A stretch of DNA of 64,000 nucleotides from Candidatus Tectimicrobiota bacterium. Lineage in GTDB: Bacteria > Tectomicrobia > Entotheonellia > Entotheonellales > Entotheonellaceae. The position numbers and the translations under genes are program-made. The notes under the pieces are model-generated. The model was not told the DNA's origin and ran no database searches. It saw nothing but the letters and a program-made list of their open reading frames with translations. The stretch covers positions 62,001 through 126,000 of the forward strand of contig BPKO01000001.1 in NCBI GenBank assembly GCA_026005175.1, given 5' to 3'. Numbering within the stretch: the first letter of the stretch is position 1; each line of letters opens with the position of its first letter. This document shows positions 20,101-30,761 of the stretch, piece after piece.

Positions 20101-22003
20101 GACAGGGGCGGGGGAGGAAACACCACGCGGCTAGGCGGCAAGGGGCGCCCGTTGTGCAGGAACACCTGATCGGCCTGATCAAAGCAGGTGCGCACCTCGG
20201 GAAAGTGGCAGCAGAGGTCGGCCAGCATGTTGACGTACTGGGCGCCTTCTCCGGGAAAGAGAAAGGCCAGGCTTCCCTGACGACGCAAGGGCTCGGCGAA
20301 AAAGAAGATGCCGCTGCGGTCCTTGATGCGGGTGCAGTGCGGGTCGGCCAGGCGTTGCAGCGCGTGGGCGAGTTTCTTTTGCAAGTCTGCCGGCGAGCTG
20401 GCCACGATGGCCAGCCGGCAAGCGCCCGCCTGCAAGGGGGCAGTTCAGGGTATAGGCTAGGTCCTTCAGCGCCACTTCGGGGTGGCTGGCAAGGTAGCGG
20501 GCGAGCTGCTCGCCTTGCTCGATGAGGGATTGCCGTGTTTCGCCTTGCAGGAGGCAGAGTTCGCTCTCCCAGTGCCAATGGTAGCTCTCGCTTTGCGGGG
20601 ATTGGGCTGGGTACTCCTCGAGGATGGCGTGCGCGTTGATGCCGCCAAAGCCAAAGGCATTTACCCCTGCCCGTCTTGGCTCCGGGCCGCCGTGGATCCA
20701 GGGGCGCAGCTCGGTATTGAGGTAAAAGGGCGTCTTGTCGAGCGCGAGCTTCGGGTTGGGCGTTTCGCAGTGCAGGGTGGGTGGGAGCACCTTGTGGTAG
20801 AGGGCCAGTGCCGCTTTGATCAGGCCGGCAATGCCCGCTGCCGGGATGGTGTGGCTGATCATCGACTTTACCGACCCCAGGGCGCACCAGGGGTGCGGGC
20901 CGGAGCGGGGGCCAAAAACGCGCGACAGCGCCTCGATCTCGGTGGCGTCGCCCACGGGCGTCCCGGTGCCGTGGGCTTCGATCAGCTCGACGCTGCGCGG
21001 GGGAGATCCCTGCGGCTTCATAGGCGCGCCGCAGGGCCAGCTCTTCTCCCTCCACGCGGGGCGCCAGCACCGCCAGGCCCCGCCCGTCGCTGGCAATGCC
21101 CACGCCTTTGAGCACGGCATAGATGCGGTCGCCGTCGCGCTCGGCGTCTTCTAGCCGCTTCAAAACCACGATTCCCAGCCCCTCCCCCAGCAGGGTGCCG
21201 TCAGCATCGCGGTCAAAGGGGCGGATCTGGCCGCGGCGGGAGAGGGCGCCAAGCTGGCAGAAGACCATGAAGACAATTGGCGGAGTGGAGACGTTGACTC
21301 CGCCGGCCAGCACCAGGTCGCAGCGGCCGCTGAGCAGCTCGCGCATACCCAGGTCAACGGCAATCAGGGAGGAGGCACAGGCAGCGTCGACCGCGTAGTT
21401 GGGGCCATGCAGATCCAGCCGGTTGGCAATGCGCCCGCACATGACGTTGGACACGAGCCCTGGCGCGGTCTCGGCGTTAAAGGGCGGCAAGCTGGCCTTG
21501 AGCTCCTGGCGGAGGGCTTGCAGCTCTGCTTCGCTGTACTCAGGGTGGAGCTGCTTGAGAAGGCGCAGCGTTTGGTCCACCACCAGCCCGTGCTGCAAGG
21601 CGGTGACGCTGCCGCGGTTCAGAAACGTGCCCCGACCCAGGATAACGGCGGCCCGCTCCCGGTTGAAGGGGCGCTCGAGGTAGCCGGCATCGGCCAGGGC
21701 TTCGTGCGCCACGCGCAGGGCGAGAAAGTGTTCGGGTTCTCCGCCGTCGACAGCGCGGGGCATCACCCCGTACGCCAGAGGATCAAAGCGGGCGAGGTCT
21801 TTGAGGAAGCCCCCTCGCTTGCAGTAAAGGCGGTCGTTGGCCGTGGCCTGCGGGTCGAAGACCTCCTCGGCTCCCCACTCTGGGGGTGGCTCGGAAACCG
21901 CATCGACTTTGGTGACGATGTTTTGCCAGTAAGCCTGGAGATTCGGCGCCCCGGGAAAGAGGCAAGCCATGCCGATAATGGCCACATCCGTCGACGCACG
22001 CAT
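17196..22003 (-). CDS. Pfa-like synthase: KS-AT-DH with C-terminal phosphopantetheinyl transferase (two frameshifts)
   Basis: Corrected length is 1,601 residues. Ketosynthase (about 1-470) has DAACASS, EAHGTGT and SHTIPAAG. The acyltransferase (about 575-900) has GHSSGE. After a Pro/Ala-rich linker comes a product-template/dehydratase hot-dog domain (about 1060-1335; RHHTIGG and LPVVPLAMM). The C-terminal Sfp-type transferase (about 1430-1595) shows GIGLDIEPLER and WCAKEAAAKALG. ATG at 22003 overlaps the previous stop (TGATG) with AAGGA upstream. Two shifts interrupt it, each in a run of five G/C (20999-21003 and 20436-20440). Removing one base at each restores full conservation, and the corrected length is divisible by three. 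No ACP is present here, so the KS and AT presumably act on the ACP of the upstream protein or the free ACP. Confidence 0.88.
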
Positions 22004-25000
22004 CAGGAAGTTCCTTGCCCCACCGCGGCGGCGGCCGCCAGGCGATTGAGGGCCTTGCTGCAGGAAAATTCCATCTCTTCTAGCAGCCCGAGGAGCCGGC
22101 CCGCGGGGTCCAGAAAGGCGATGGTCACCACCAGCACGTGCCCGCCGGCGTCCGTGCGGGCTTGCAGGCAGCAGCGGACAGGCCCTTCTCCGGGAAGCCC
22201 AAAGCGCCGGTAGGTGGCAAAGCGCGAAGGCAACGGGGTCATGTCGTGGTGGGCCCGCTGCCACAGGATGGCCAGCTGCAGCCCGCAGTCCAGGAGCACC
22301 GGGTCGATCAGCCAGCGGTCTCCTGCTGGCCGCAGGAGGCACTGCGCCGGCGTAGAGGGAAGAAGGAGGGCCACCATGCCACGCTCACTGATCCCTTCGA
22401 TGGCCGAGATGCCCTGGAAGCAGGGCCCGTGAAAGAGCCACTGCCGGTAAGCCTCCGCGACCGTCAGGGGAAACGGCTGCAGGGCCGCAAGCCCAGCGCA
22501 GGGATTCGGAGGGGGCGCGGGAAGGCGGTCGGCAAGCACGGCGGTAGCCCGATAGGAGGGTTGGCGCGACAGGCCTTCCTCGTAGAGCTCGACGTCCACT
22601 TCCAGCGTCCCCTCGGTCAAGGAAGGGGCCGCGGTCTGCGGCCGAGCCAGCACCCGGAGTGCACGGGCGCCGTTTTCCAGCACGATGCCGCGCAACACCC
22701 GCAAAGACCGAATGGCCACGATTTCCCACTCCGGCCATCCCTGTTGTACGGCTTCCGCCATCAGCTCTACGGCCATGGCCATGGGAAAGACCGGCTTGCC
22801 GTCTAGCCGGTGGTCCTGTAAGTAGCGCTCACCGGGATCAAGGCGCCAGCTGAGCTCGATCCCACCCCCTTTGGGCGCCGGCGAGCCGTTTAGCAGTGGC
22901 AGCGGCGCTGGGGCGGTAGCTTGTGCTTCGACGCGAGCCCACGGCCCGTCTCCCAGAATCACTTCCGCTTCGCCTTTGTGGCCGTATGTGAGTTCCGCAT
23001 CCAGCAAGTGCCGTCCTACCGCGGCCGGGATCAGCTGCACGCCACGGGCGGCAAAGTGGCGGCGGAGATGGGGCGCGACCATCCCCGTGTCGTCCCAAGG
23101 GCCCCAGTTCACCGCCACCACGCGCCCTGGCCACCGGCGGTCGAGGAACAAGGCCAGCTTGTTGAGCACCTCGTTGGCCGCGGCGTAGTCGCTCTGGCCG
23201 GCGTTGCCAAAGCGGCCGGCAATGGAAGAGAAAAAGACAAGAAAGCGCAGCGAGGCAGGACGGAGGTGCTGGCTGAGGACCAGGGCACTGTTCACTTTGG
23301 TCTCAAAGACGCGGGCAAAAGAAGCAGCCGTTTTGTCCTCGACGCGCTTGTCTTCAATAACACCGGCGCCGTGAATCACCCCGTCGAGGCGGCCGTGCTG
23401 CCGGTATAGGTCTTCGAGCAGCGCGCCAAACGCCGCCGCGTCGCGCACGTCCACCTGGTAGTAGTGCACCCGCGCTCCGGCTTGCCGCATCGCTTCGAGG
23501 TTGCGGCGCATCTCGCGGGCGCGACACAGCTGCTGGTAAGCTGCTTCAAGCTGTGCGGGCGTCGTGGCCTGGCCGCTGCGGCGCAGCCGCTCAAGGAGGG
23601 CGGCTTTGACGTCTTGCGGCGTAGAGAGCGTGGCGAGCTCCGGTGGCTCTGCCGCTTCTGGCAGGGGCGAGCGGCCCACGATCAGCAGCGTGGGCTGGTA
23701 ACGCCGGGCCAGTTCACAGGCCACCTCGGCGGTAATGCCGCGGGCGCCGCCGGTAACCAGGATAACCCAGCTGGCGTCGATTTGCTGGGTGATGGGCTCG
23801 GCGGTCTTCAGGGGAGCCAGAGAGGGGACGCAAGACGAGGCGGCGCTTCCCCTGGTAGCCCACTTCCACCTCACCGTCGTTGGCAGCCATTTCGCCAAGC
23901 AAGCACTCGGCCAAGGCAGACGCCGGCACAGCCGTTGGCTGGCAGTCGACCACTTTGCAGTGCACGGCGGGCCACTCGAGGGCCAGCGTTTTGAGCAACC
24001 CGGCAATCCCGCCCTGGCCTGGGAAAAAGGGGTGGGAAGTCGGCGTGCTGGCAAACGCCCCGCCCATGGCGGTGGCGGCCACGACCCAGCGCTTGCCTGC
24101 TGCATGGCTGCAGAGATCCGCACTGGCCGCCTGGACCAGGAAGAAGAGCCCTTTGACTTCCAAGTCGAGCCGGGCCTGCCAGCGCGCCAGGTCCGCTTCG
24201 GGGTCCGCGGCAGGGGGCTGCAGGGGAAGGAGGTGGAGGATTCCCACCAGCGGGCCATGGCGCTGGCGGAGGTGCGCGACGAACTCACGCACCGCTTCTG
24301 GCTTGGCCAAGTCTGCGGTGTAAAGCCCTGGTTCCACTTCCTCTAGTGCCGGCCCTGGCCGCACCCGCACCGGCTGGGCACCCCCTTGCCGCAGCGCCTG
24401 CGCCACGGCACCGGCAATCCCAAAGCCATCCTCGGTCAGCAAGAAGACCGCTCCCGGCGGCAGCTGCAAGGAGGCGGCCGGGCGTGGGGCGTCCACCGTG
24501 GTCAGCACGAAGCGTGGCACGGCTTGCGCGGCATGCTCGCGTGTCTGCGGTTCTGTGTGCGGCGCCGCGGGCGATGCTGCTGCCGCCGAAGCAAGCGGCG
24601 CAGCGATCGGCCCGGGCGCCTCACAAGGGGGGACGAGGGGCTCCTCTGCCGCGGGCGCTGGCGCCTCCAGGAAAGCAGAGAGGCGGGTCAGGAGGCCCCG
24701 CAGGGTCTTGATGCGAGTCAGTTCTTCCAGCGCCTCCTGGAACTGGGCAGTGGCCGCAGGAAAGCAGGTGCTCTGCAAGGCGCCCAGGATTTCTACCCGC
24801 TTGATCGAGTCGATTCCCAAGTCTGCTTCCAGGTTGGCATCGAGGTCCAGCATCTCAAGCGGGTACCCGGTGCGGTCGCTGACGATTTGCAGCAGTGCTT
24901 GCTTTAGCGCCGCTTCGCCTGCTTCCGGCGCTGCGGGAGCCGGCGGTGGCGCCACGGGCGCTGGCGAGGGGGATGCGGTGTCTACTGCGGCAGGCACCGG

Positions 25001-28000
25001 CGCCAGGCGGTCGTTGCTCGCGGGGGATGGCGTGGGCGCTGGGGGAACGACCGCGGCTTCAGGAGTGCCGGTGGCAGTGCCCATCGCCTGGATACCATCG
25101 GTGGTGGCGCGCAGGTAGGCCAGCATGACCTGCTGCTGCGTTTCCAGGAAGCGGTGCATCAGCTGGTGAAATTCGAGCATCACCCGGCTGGCCGGGTCGT
25201 CTGGCACCGGCGCTGCCCCGTTGGCAGGCGTTGGCGAGGGCAGCGGCGCCGGCGCGGGGATCGCCGCCGAGCGAGGCGGCACGGACGTCGGCGTCTCAGG
25301 GGGCATACGCGTGGACTCCCTTGCTGCAGTGGAGGCCGCAGAGCGTGGGGCGGCTTGGCGGAGCGGCCAGGCACGCCCCCCGTCTACGAGCCAGACGGTA
25401 GGAGGCAGAGGCCGCTCGACGCTGGTTTCCAGCAGCGCCTCGAGCGTCGCCGCGGCCTCCACTCTGCCTTGGTAAAGCCGGTCAAGCTGCAGGGGAAGGC
25501 CATGGGCGGCCAGTTGCCCCACGGCGTGCAGAAGCTGGAGCAGACCCGAGCGGCCAGGCACGTCCAGCGCGACGGCCAGATGCGGCTGCTGGGCCAGGAT
25601 CTGGCGGACCAGCCCGCTCAGCACGGTGCGGGGGCCCACTTCGAGGAAGAGGCGGGCACCGTGCGCGTACATGGCTTCGATTTCCCTGGCAAACGCAACC
25701 GGCTGCACCAGATGGTCGCACAGCACCGCCCGGATGGCTTCCGGCTCGTCGGGGTAAGGCGCTGCGGAGGCGTTGGCAAAAACCGGGCAGCGAGGCGGCG
25801 CAAAGGGCACCGTGGCGAGAAAAGCGGCAAGGCGATCCCGGGCCGGCGCCACAATCGGCGAGTGAAAGGCACAGGCCACCGGGACGGGCCGTGCCCCGAT
25901 GCCCTGGGCCTGCAGGCGCTGCACCGCCGCTTGGATGCCGGAGCGCGTGCCCGAAAGGAGCGTCTGGCTAGGCGCATTCAGGTTGGCGATCCAGACCCCC
26001 TCCAGGTCTTGCACCAGGGGTTCGATTTGCTCGCGGCTTGCCTGCACCGCGGCCATGGTGCCAAGGTCGTGGCCTGCCCCTTCGACGATGAAGCGCCCTC
26101 TAGCCTCGGAGACCGTGTAGAGCGTCTCTTCCGAAAACACGCCGGCAGCACACAGGGCGACGTATTCGCCATAGCTGTGGCCGGCCACCAGGTGCGGGAC
26201 CACACCCAGGGCGTGCAGCAGCCGCAAGAGACCCATCTCTGCGGCACCCAGGGCGGGCTGGGCCACCTGGGTCTGGGTAAGGGCTTGTTGCTGCGCCTGT
26301 TCCTCATCGGGCGAAAACGCCGGGGGTGGAAAGACGTAGCGGCTGAGCGGCTGCGGAAAGCGCCCGGCCAGGACCTGATCGGCCAGCTCGAACGCTTCGC
26401 GGACTTCGGGAAACGCGAGGGCCAGCTCACGGAGCATGTTCACGTACTGCGAGCCTTGTCCGGGAAAGAGGAAAGCGAGCATCCCTGCCTGCGCCAGCGG
26501 CTTTTCGGTAAAGTAAAGACCCCGAGGGTCGTGTAACTCACACGGCTCGGGGCGGGCGAGCGCGGCGCGCGCCTGGGCCAGCTTCTGCCGCAGGTCGTCC
26601 AGAGAGGTGACAACCAGGGCCAGGGTTAAGCCAGAGCGGCCTTTGGCCTGCTGCCACACGGTGCAAGCCAGGGCGGCCAGCTCCGGCTTTGCCCCTTTCT
26701 CCAGGGCCTGCTCTAAGGAGGCCAGCTCGTGGTCCAAAGCCTGCTTGGTCTCTGCCCGCCACAGCAACAGCTCTCCCGGCCAGCGTCGCCAGGCTGGGGG
26801 CTCAAGACAGGTGCCCGTGTATTCTTCGAGCACGGCGTGGAAATTGGTACCGCCAAAGCCAAAGGCACTCACCCCGGCCCGCCTGGGAGGCGCGGTGGGC
26901 TCACGCAGCCACGGGCGCGCTTCGGTGTTCACGTAAAAGGGGCTGTGGTGGAGGATGGGATTGGGGCGCTCCACGTGCAGGGTGGGCGGGAGCACCTTGT
27001 GGTAGAGGGCCAGCGCGACTTTGATCAAGCCAGCCACCCCAGCCGTGCACTTGGTGTGGCCGATCATCGACTTCACCGAACCGATGGCGCAGCGCTGTGG
27101 TGCCGCCCCGGCCGCCTCGAAGACCCCTTTGAGGGTTTCGATTTCAGCCCGGTCGCCGGCCACCGTGCCGGTGCCGTGGGCTTCGATGAGCCCCACGGTA
27201 GCGGGAGAAAAACCGGCCTTGGCGTAGGCCCGCTCCAGCGCCCGCCGCTGCCCTTCTGGCCGCGGGGCCGTCAGGCCGCGGTCTCGCCCGTCGCTGGAGC
27301 CTGCCACGGCTTTGATCACGGCGTAGATGCGGTCGCCGTCGCGCTCGGCGTCTTCTAGCCGCTTCAACACCAGGATGGCGATGCCTTCGCTGATAACGAT
27401 GCCGTCAGCACTGGCATCGAAGGCCCGGCAGCGGCCCCGGGGCGAGAGGGCCTGCGTCTTGCTAAAGCAGAGATAGGCGAAGGGATTCTGGACGGTGTCG
27501 GCGCCGCCGACAAGGACCATGTCGCTGGTGCCGTCTTCGAGCTCGCGCGCTGCCAGGTAAACGGCGGCCAGCGACGAGGCACACGCCGCATCCACGGTGT
27601 AGTTGACGCCGCCCAGGTCGAAACGGTTCGCCACGCGACCTGCGGTCACGTTGAGCAAGATGCCGGGAAAAGAATCCTCGGTCCACTCCGGCAAGCGCTG
27701 CCACAGCTCGGCGGCGGGTGCGTCGAGCAGCAGCGGCAGGCTGGCGCGGACGGCGTACTGCTGTCCGAGGTCTCCTGCGCCGCCGCCCACGCCCAAAATG
27801 ACGGCGGTGCGCTCTTTGGGGAAGGGACGCTCGCCATAGCCGGCGTCTTCCAGGGCCTTGCGCACCACTTCCAGCGTCAGCAGCTGCAGCGGCTCGATCG
27901 AGGCCAGGCTCTTGGGCGGCATGCCATAGCGCGCAGGATCGAAGGGAATGGGGTCGAGGAAGCCTCCCCACTTTGAGTAAATCTTGTCGCGGGCATGGCG

Positions 28001-30244
28001 ATCCGGGTCGAAGTAAGCACGCCAATCCCAGCGCTCTGGGGGAATTTCGGTGATCGCGTCGACTTTGTTGAGGATGTTTTCCCAGTACGTCTGGAGATCT
28101 GGAGCCTTGGGAAGGAGACAGGCCATGCCGACGATGGCCACGTCGCAGGGGCGCGCTTGGCGCTGGCCGCCAGCGTGCGTCCAGGCCGGCTCGGGAAGCC
28201 GGCGCAGGAGATCCGAACTCTGGGTAGCGACCTCGGCGTGCAGCTGGTCAAGGGTACAGGTCTGATCGCGCAGCGCCGCCACTTGCCCGATCATGAACAT
28301 CCCCTCGGCGTGCAGCTCCTCGGCGCTGACCGGCAGCAGCGGCGCAGAGGCAGAAAGCCGCTTCAGGCCTTTGGCAGCAAGCCGCAGGCGGCCAAGATTC
28401 AAGGCTTCCAGGGCATTGCGCACCTCCTCCGGAGGCAGGCCTCTGGCCAGCAGCCGGCGTTTTTCCTGCTGAAACACTTCGACATAGGGGGTAAGCGCGC
28501 AGCGGGTGGCGTGCCCGGGGCCGGTCTCCAGCAGGACCGTCTGCGCACAGCGCAGCGCCACTTCTTGAAACTCTCTGGTAATGGCGCCCGTGGCAACCGC
28601 TTCGGTGGTAAACAAGTACGCCGTCCCCAGGAGAACGCCACAGCGCACGCCGCGTTCGGCCAGCGGCGCCGCCATCACCGCCACCATGGCCGCCGAACGC
28701 GCATCGTGAATGCCGCCGGCAAAGAGCACATGGCACTGCGCGAGCTCTTCTGTGGCAAGCGACTGTAAGAGCACCTCGATCATGCTCTCCCAGAGCACAA
28801 AGCTCGAGCGCGGCCCCACGTGCCCACCGCACTCGCGCCCTTCAAAGACAAAGCGGCGCGCCCCGCTGTCAAGAAACAACTTCAGCAGGCCGGGAGAGGG
28901 AACGTGGAGGTACGTGGCGATGCCTTCGTCTTCGAGGCGGCGGGCTTGGTCGGGCCGCCCACCGGCAATCAGTGCCAAGGGAGGGCGGTAAGTGCGAATG
29001 ACGCCGAGCTGTTCCTGGCGCAGCTCGGCAGGCACGAAGCCCAGGATCCCGACCCCCCACGGGCGGCTGCCGAGGCGCTGGCGCGTTTCGGCCAGAAGGG
29101 CTTCCACTTCCGCAGCGCGCAGCAGCGCCAGGGCCAAAAAAGGCAGGCCGCCGGCCTCGGCGACTTTGAGGGCAAACTCGGCTCGGTCGCTCACCCGCGT
29201 CATGGGGCCTTGGACGATGGGGTAGCGGGTGCCGTGGGCGTGGGCCAGCGGCGCCCCCTCAGCCAGGGGGAGGAGCGTTTTGGCGGTCCGCACGTGGGAA
29301 GTAATGGCTTGCCGCAACCCTGCGAGGATTCCCCCCACGGTGCGAAACCGCTGCGCCAAAGGGGCGGCAAAGGCAGCGTCCTGCCCGAGCAGCCACAGGG
29401 AGTGGTCGGGGTCGCCCCACCCGACGCGGGATCGAATGGCTTGCCGCCAGGCCGCCACCTGCTCGGCGCACGAAGGGCTCTGGAGGAGGCGGGCTTCCTG
29501 CGCCTGGAGTGCCTGCAGGCAAGAGAGGCCAGGGCGGGCGTAAACGCGGTACCTTTCTCCCAGAGCAGCGCCCAGACAAAGCGTTTCGCTGCCGTCCATG
29601 CGCCCCAGGCTCTCTTTGACCACCGGGGCCAGGGGGGACTCCCGCGCCAGCCACAGCTGGGCGTCTAACACCACTCCGGCGGCGCCGGCCGCATAGCAGG
29701 CTGCCACAGTATGGAGCCCGATGCCGCCATGAACCCAAACCGGCAGCGAGAAGCGAGCCAGGAGGCGCTGGAGCAGGACAAACGCCGTCTCTTCTCCCAC
29801 GCGGCCGCCGGCTTCGTGTCCTTTGGCGATGAGGCCCGCCACCCCGGCTGCCACCCCGCTTAGCGCCTCCTCTTCACCGGTCACTTCCAGAAGCACCCTC
29901 CGTCCCTGCTGCCCAAAGCGTGCCACCTGGCGCTGGAGGGCTTCGGGTGCGGCCGGCGTCAGAATGATCGCCTCCACCTGAGGCGGCAGGTGCGCGGCCA
30001 GGCGAGTGAGGAGGTCTTCTGCGCTACTGTCCAGTTTGAGGCCGCAGCTGCCCTGGGTATGGTGGGCGAGCTTGACCACCGCAGCCAGCGCCTGTGATGC
30101 GTCGTGGCAGTACTCCAGATCCAAAACCCCAATGCCGCCGTTCCGGCTGGCAGCGACGGCAATAGCCGGATCCGTCAGTCCAGGAGGGGTGAGAGCCAAA
30201 AAGGAAAAGGCCTGGTTCCCGTTATCGCGATGGGGAAGATTCAT
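22003..30244 (-). CDS. Giant Pfa-like synthase: NPD-NPD-KS-AT-ACP-KR-DH (one frameshift)
   Basis: Corrected length is about 2,746 residues. Two tandem nitronate-monooxygenase/PfaD-like TIM barrels occupy about 1-640 (second starts GTRYPIVQGPMTRVSD). Ketosynthase is at about 700-1140 (DAACASS, EAHGTGT, GHTKCTAG), acyltransferase at about 1255-1560 (GHSYGE), and a single ACP near 1813 with the Pfa-type LGIDSIKR site. Ketoreductase follows (VTGGARGI; YAAAN), then a dehydratase hot-dog domain (DHRLDGKPVFPMA). The start at 30244 is chosen for its GAGGAAG ribosome site; it overlaps the previous gene by 23 bases. One extra base, probably in the run of four G at 23824-23827, breaks the frame before the KR; deleting it gives a total divisible by three. 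Expected chemistry is iterative, partly reduced acyl chain assembly with internal enoyl reduction. Confidence 0.9.
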
Positions 30245-30647
30245 CCGCTTCCTCGGCTTTCGGCGACGCCTGCGCAGCACTTCCCTCCTGGGCCGGACTC
30301 TGAGGCTGGGCTTTTGCGGCTTCTAGCTTTTCGAGCTCGGCCAGGGTGTCTTCCAAGCGCCTTTCCAGCCACTTCGCCATGAACTCCAGCCGCTTGCGCC
30401 GCTGCTCCGGATCCATGGGCTCGGCCTGGGCATCGCCCTGTGCCGTATCCTTGCCTTCGGCTTGTGCCTGCTGCCGGCGCTGGCGGAGCCGCTGGAGGAG
30501 CCGTTGCCGCAGCGGATTCCCCACGCCTTGCCCGCCTTGCAAGGCAGCACCAAGCCCTTGCCCCCCTTGCCAGCCACCCAGTGGCCCTTGCAAGCGGCCC
30601 CCTAAACCCTGTCGCCGCAGCCTTCTCATGAGATTGCGTCGTCGCAT
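30222..30647 (-). CDS. Small Gln/Gly/Arg-rich leader protein of the lipid operon
   Basis: This 141-residue protein matches no family I recognise. The first half is Arg-, Gly- and Gln-rich (LGGRLQGPLGGWQGG, then LRQRLLQRLRQRRQQ). The middle is a helical, charged segment (PEQRRKRLEFMAKWLERRLEDTLAELEKLEA) that may form a short coiled coil. The tail is Ala/Gln/Glu-rich. There is no signal peptide. It is the first gene of the lipid operon, and its end overlaps the start of the giant synthase by 23 bases. A GGAGG site precedes ATG 30647. It may be a structural partner or assembly factor of the synthase, or may serve translational coupling only. Confidence 0.6.
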   Translation of the reverse strand: MRRRNLMRRLRRQGLGGRLQGPLGGWQGGQGLGAALQGGQGVGNPLRQRLLQRLRQRRQQAQAEGKDTAQGDAQAEPMDPEQRRKRLEFMAKWLERRLEDTLAELEKLEAAKAQPQSPAQEGSAAQASPKAEEADESSPSR

Positions 30648-30678
30648 GCGACCTGCCCTCCTGTATGGGTGCTTCTCC

Positions 30679-30700
30679 CCGGTGGGAAGTATCCCACCGG
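30679..30700. repeat. Perfect inverted repeat ahead of the lipid operon
   Basis: CCGGTGGGA and TCCCACCGG form a perfect 9-bp stem around a 4-base loop. It lies 32 bases upstream of the first start codon of the minus-strand lipid operon, in the 114-base gap after the protease gene. It could be an operator, an attenuator hairpin in the leader, or the end of the protease transcript (no T tract). No clear sigma-70 promoter was seen in this gap. Confidence 0.55.
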
Positions 30701-30761
30701 CGTTTCCCCTCTCTCTTAAAGCCTCACAGCGCCGGGGCTGAGCGCCTTACTTTCGGGTGGG

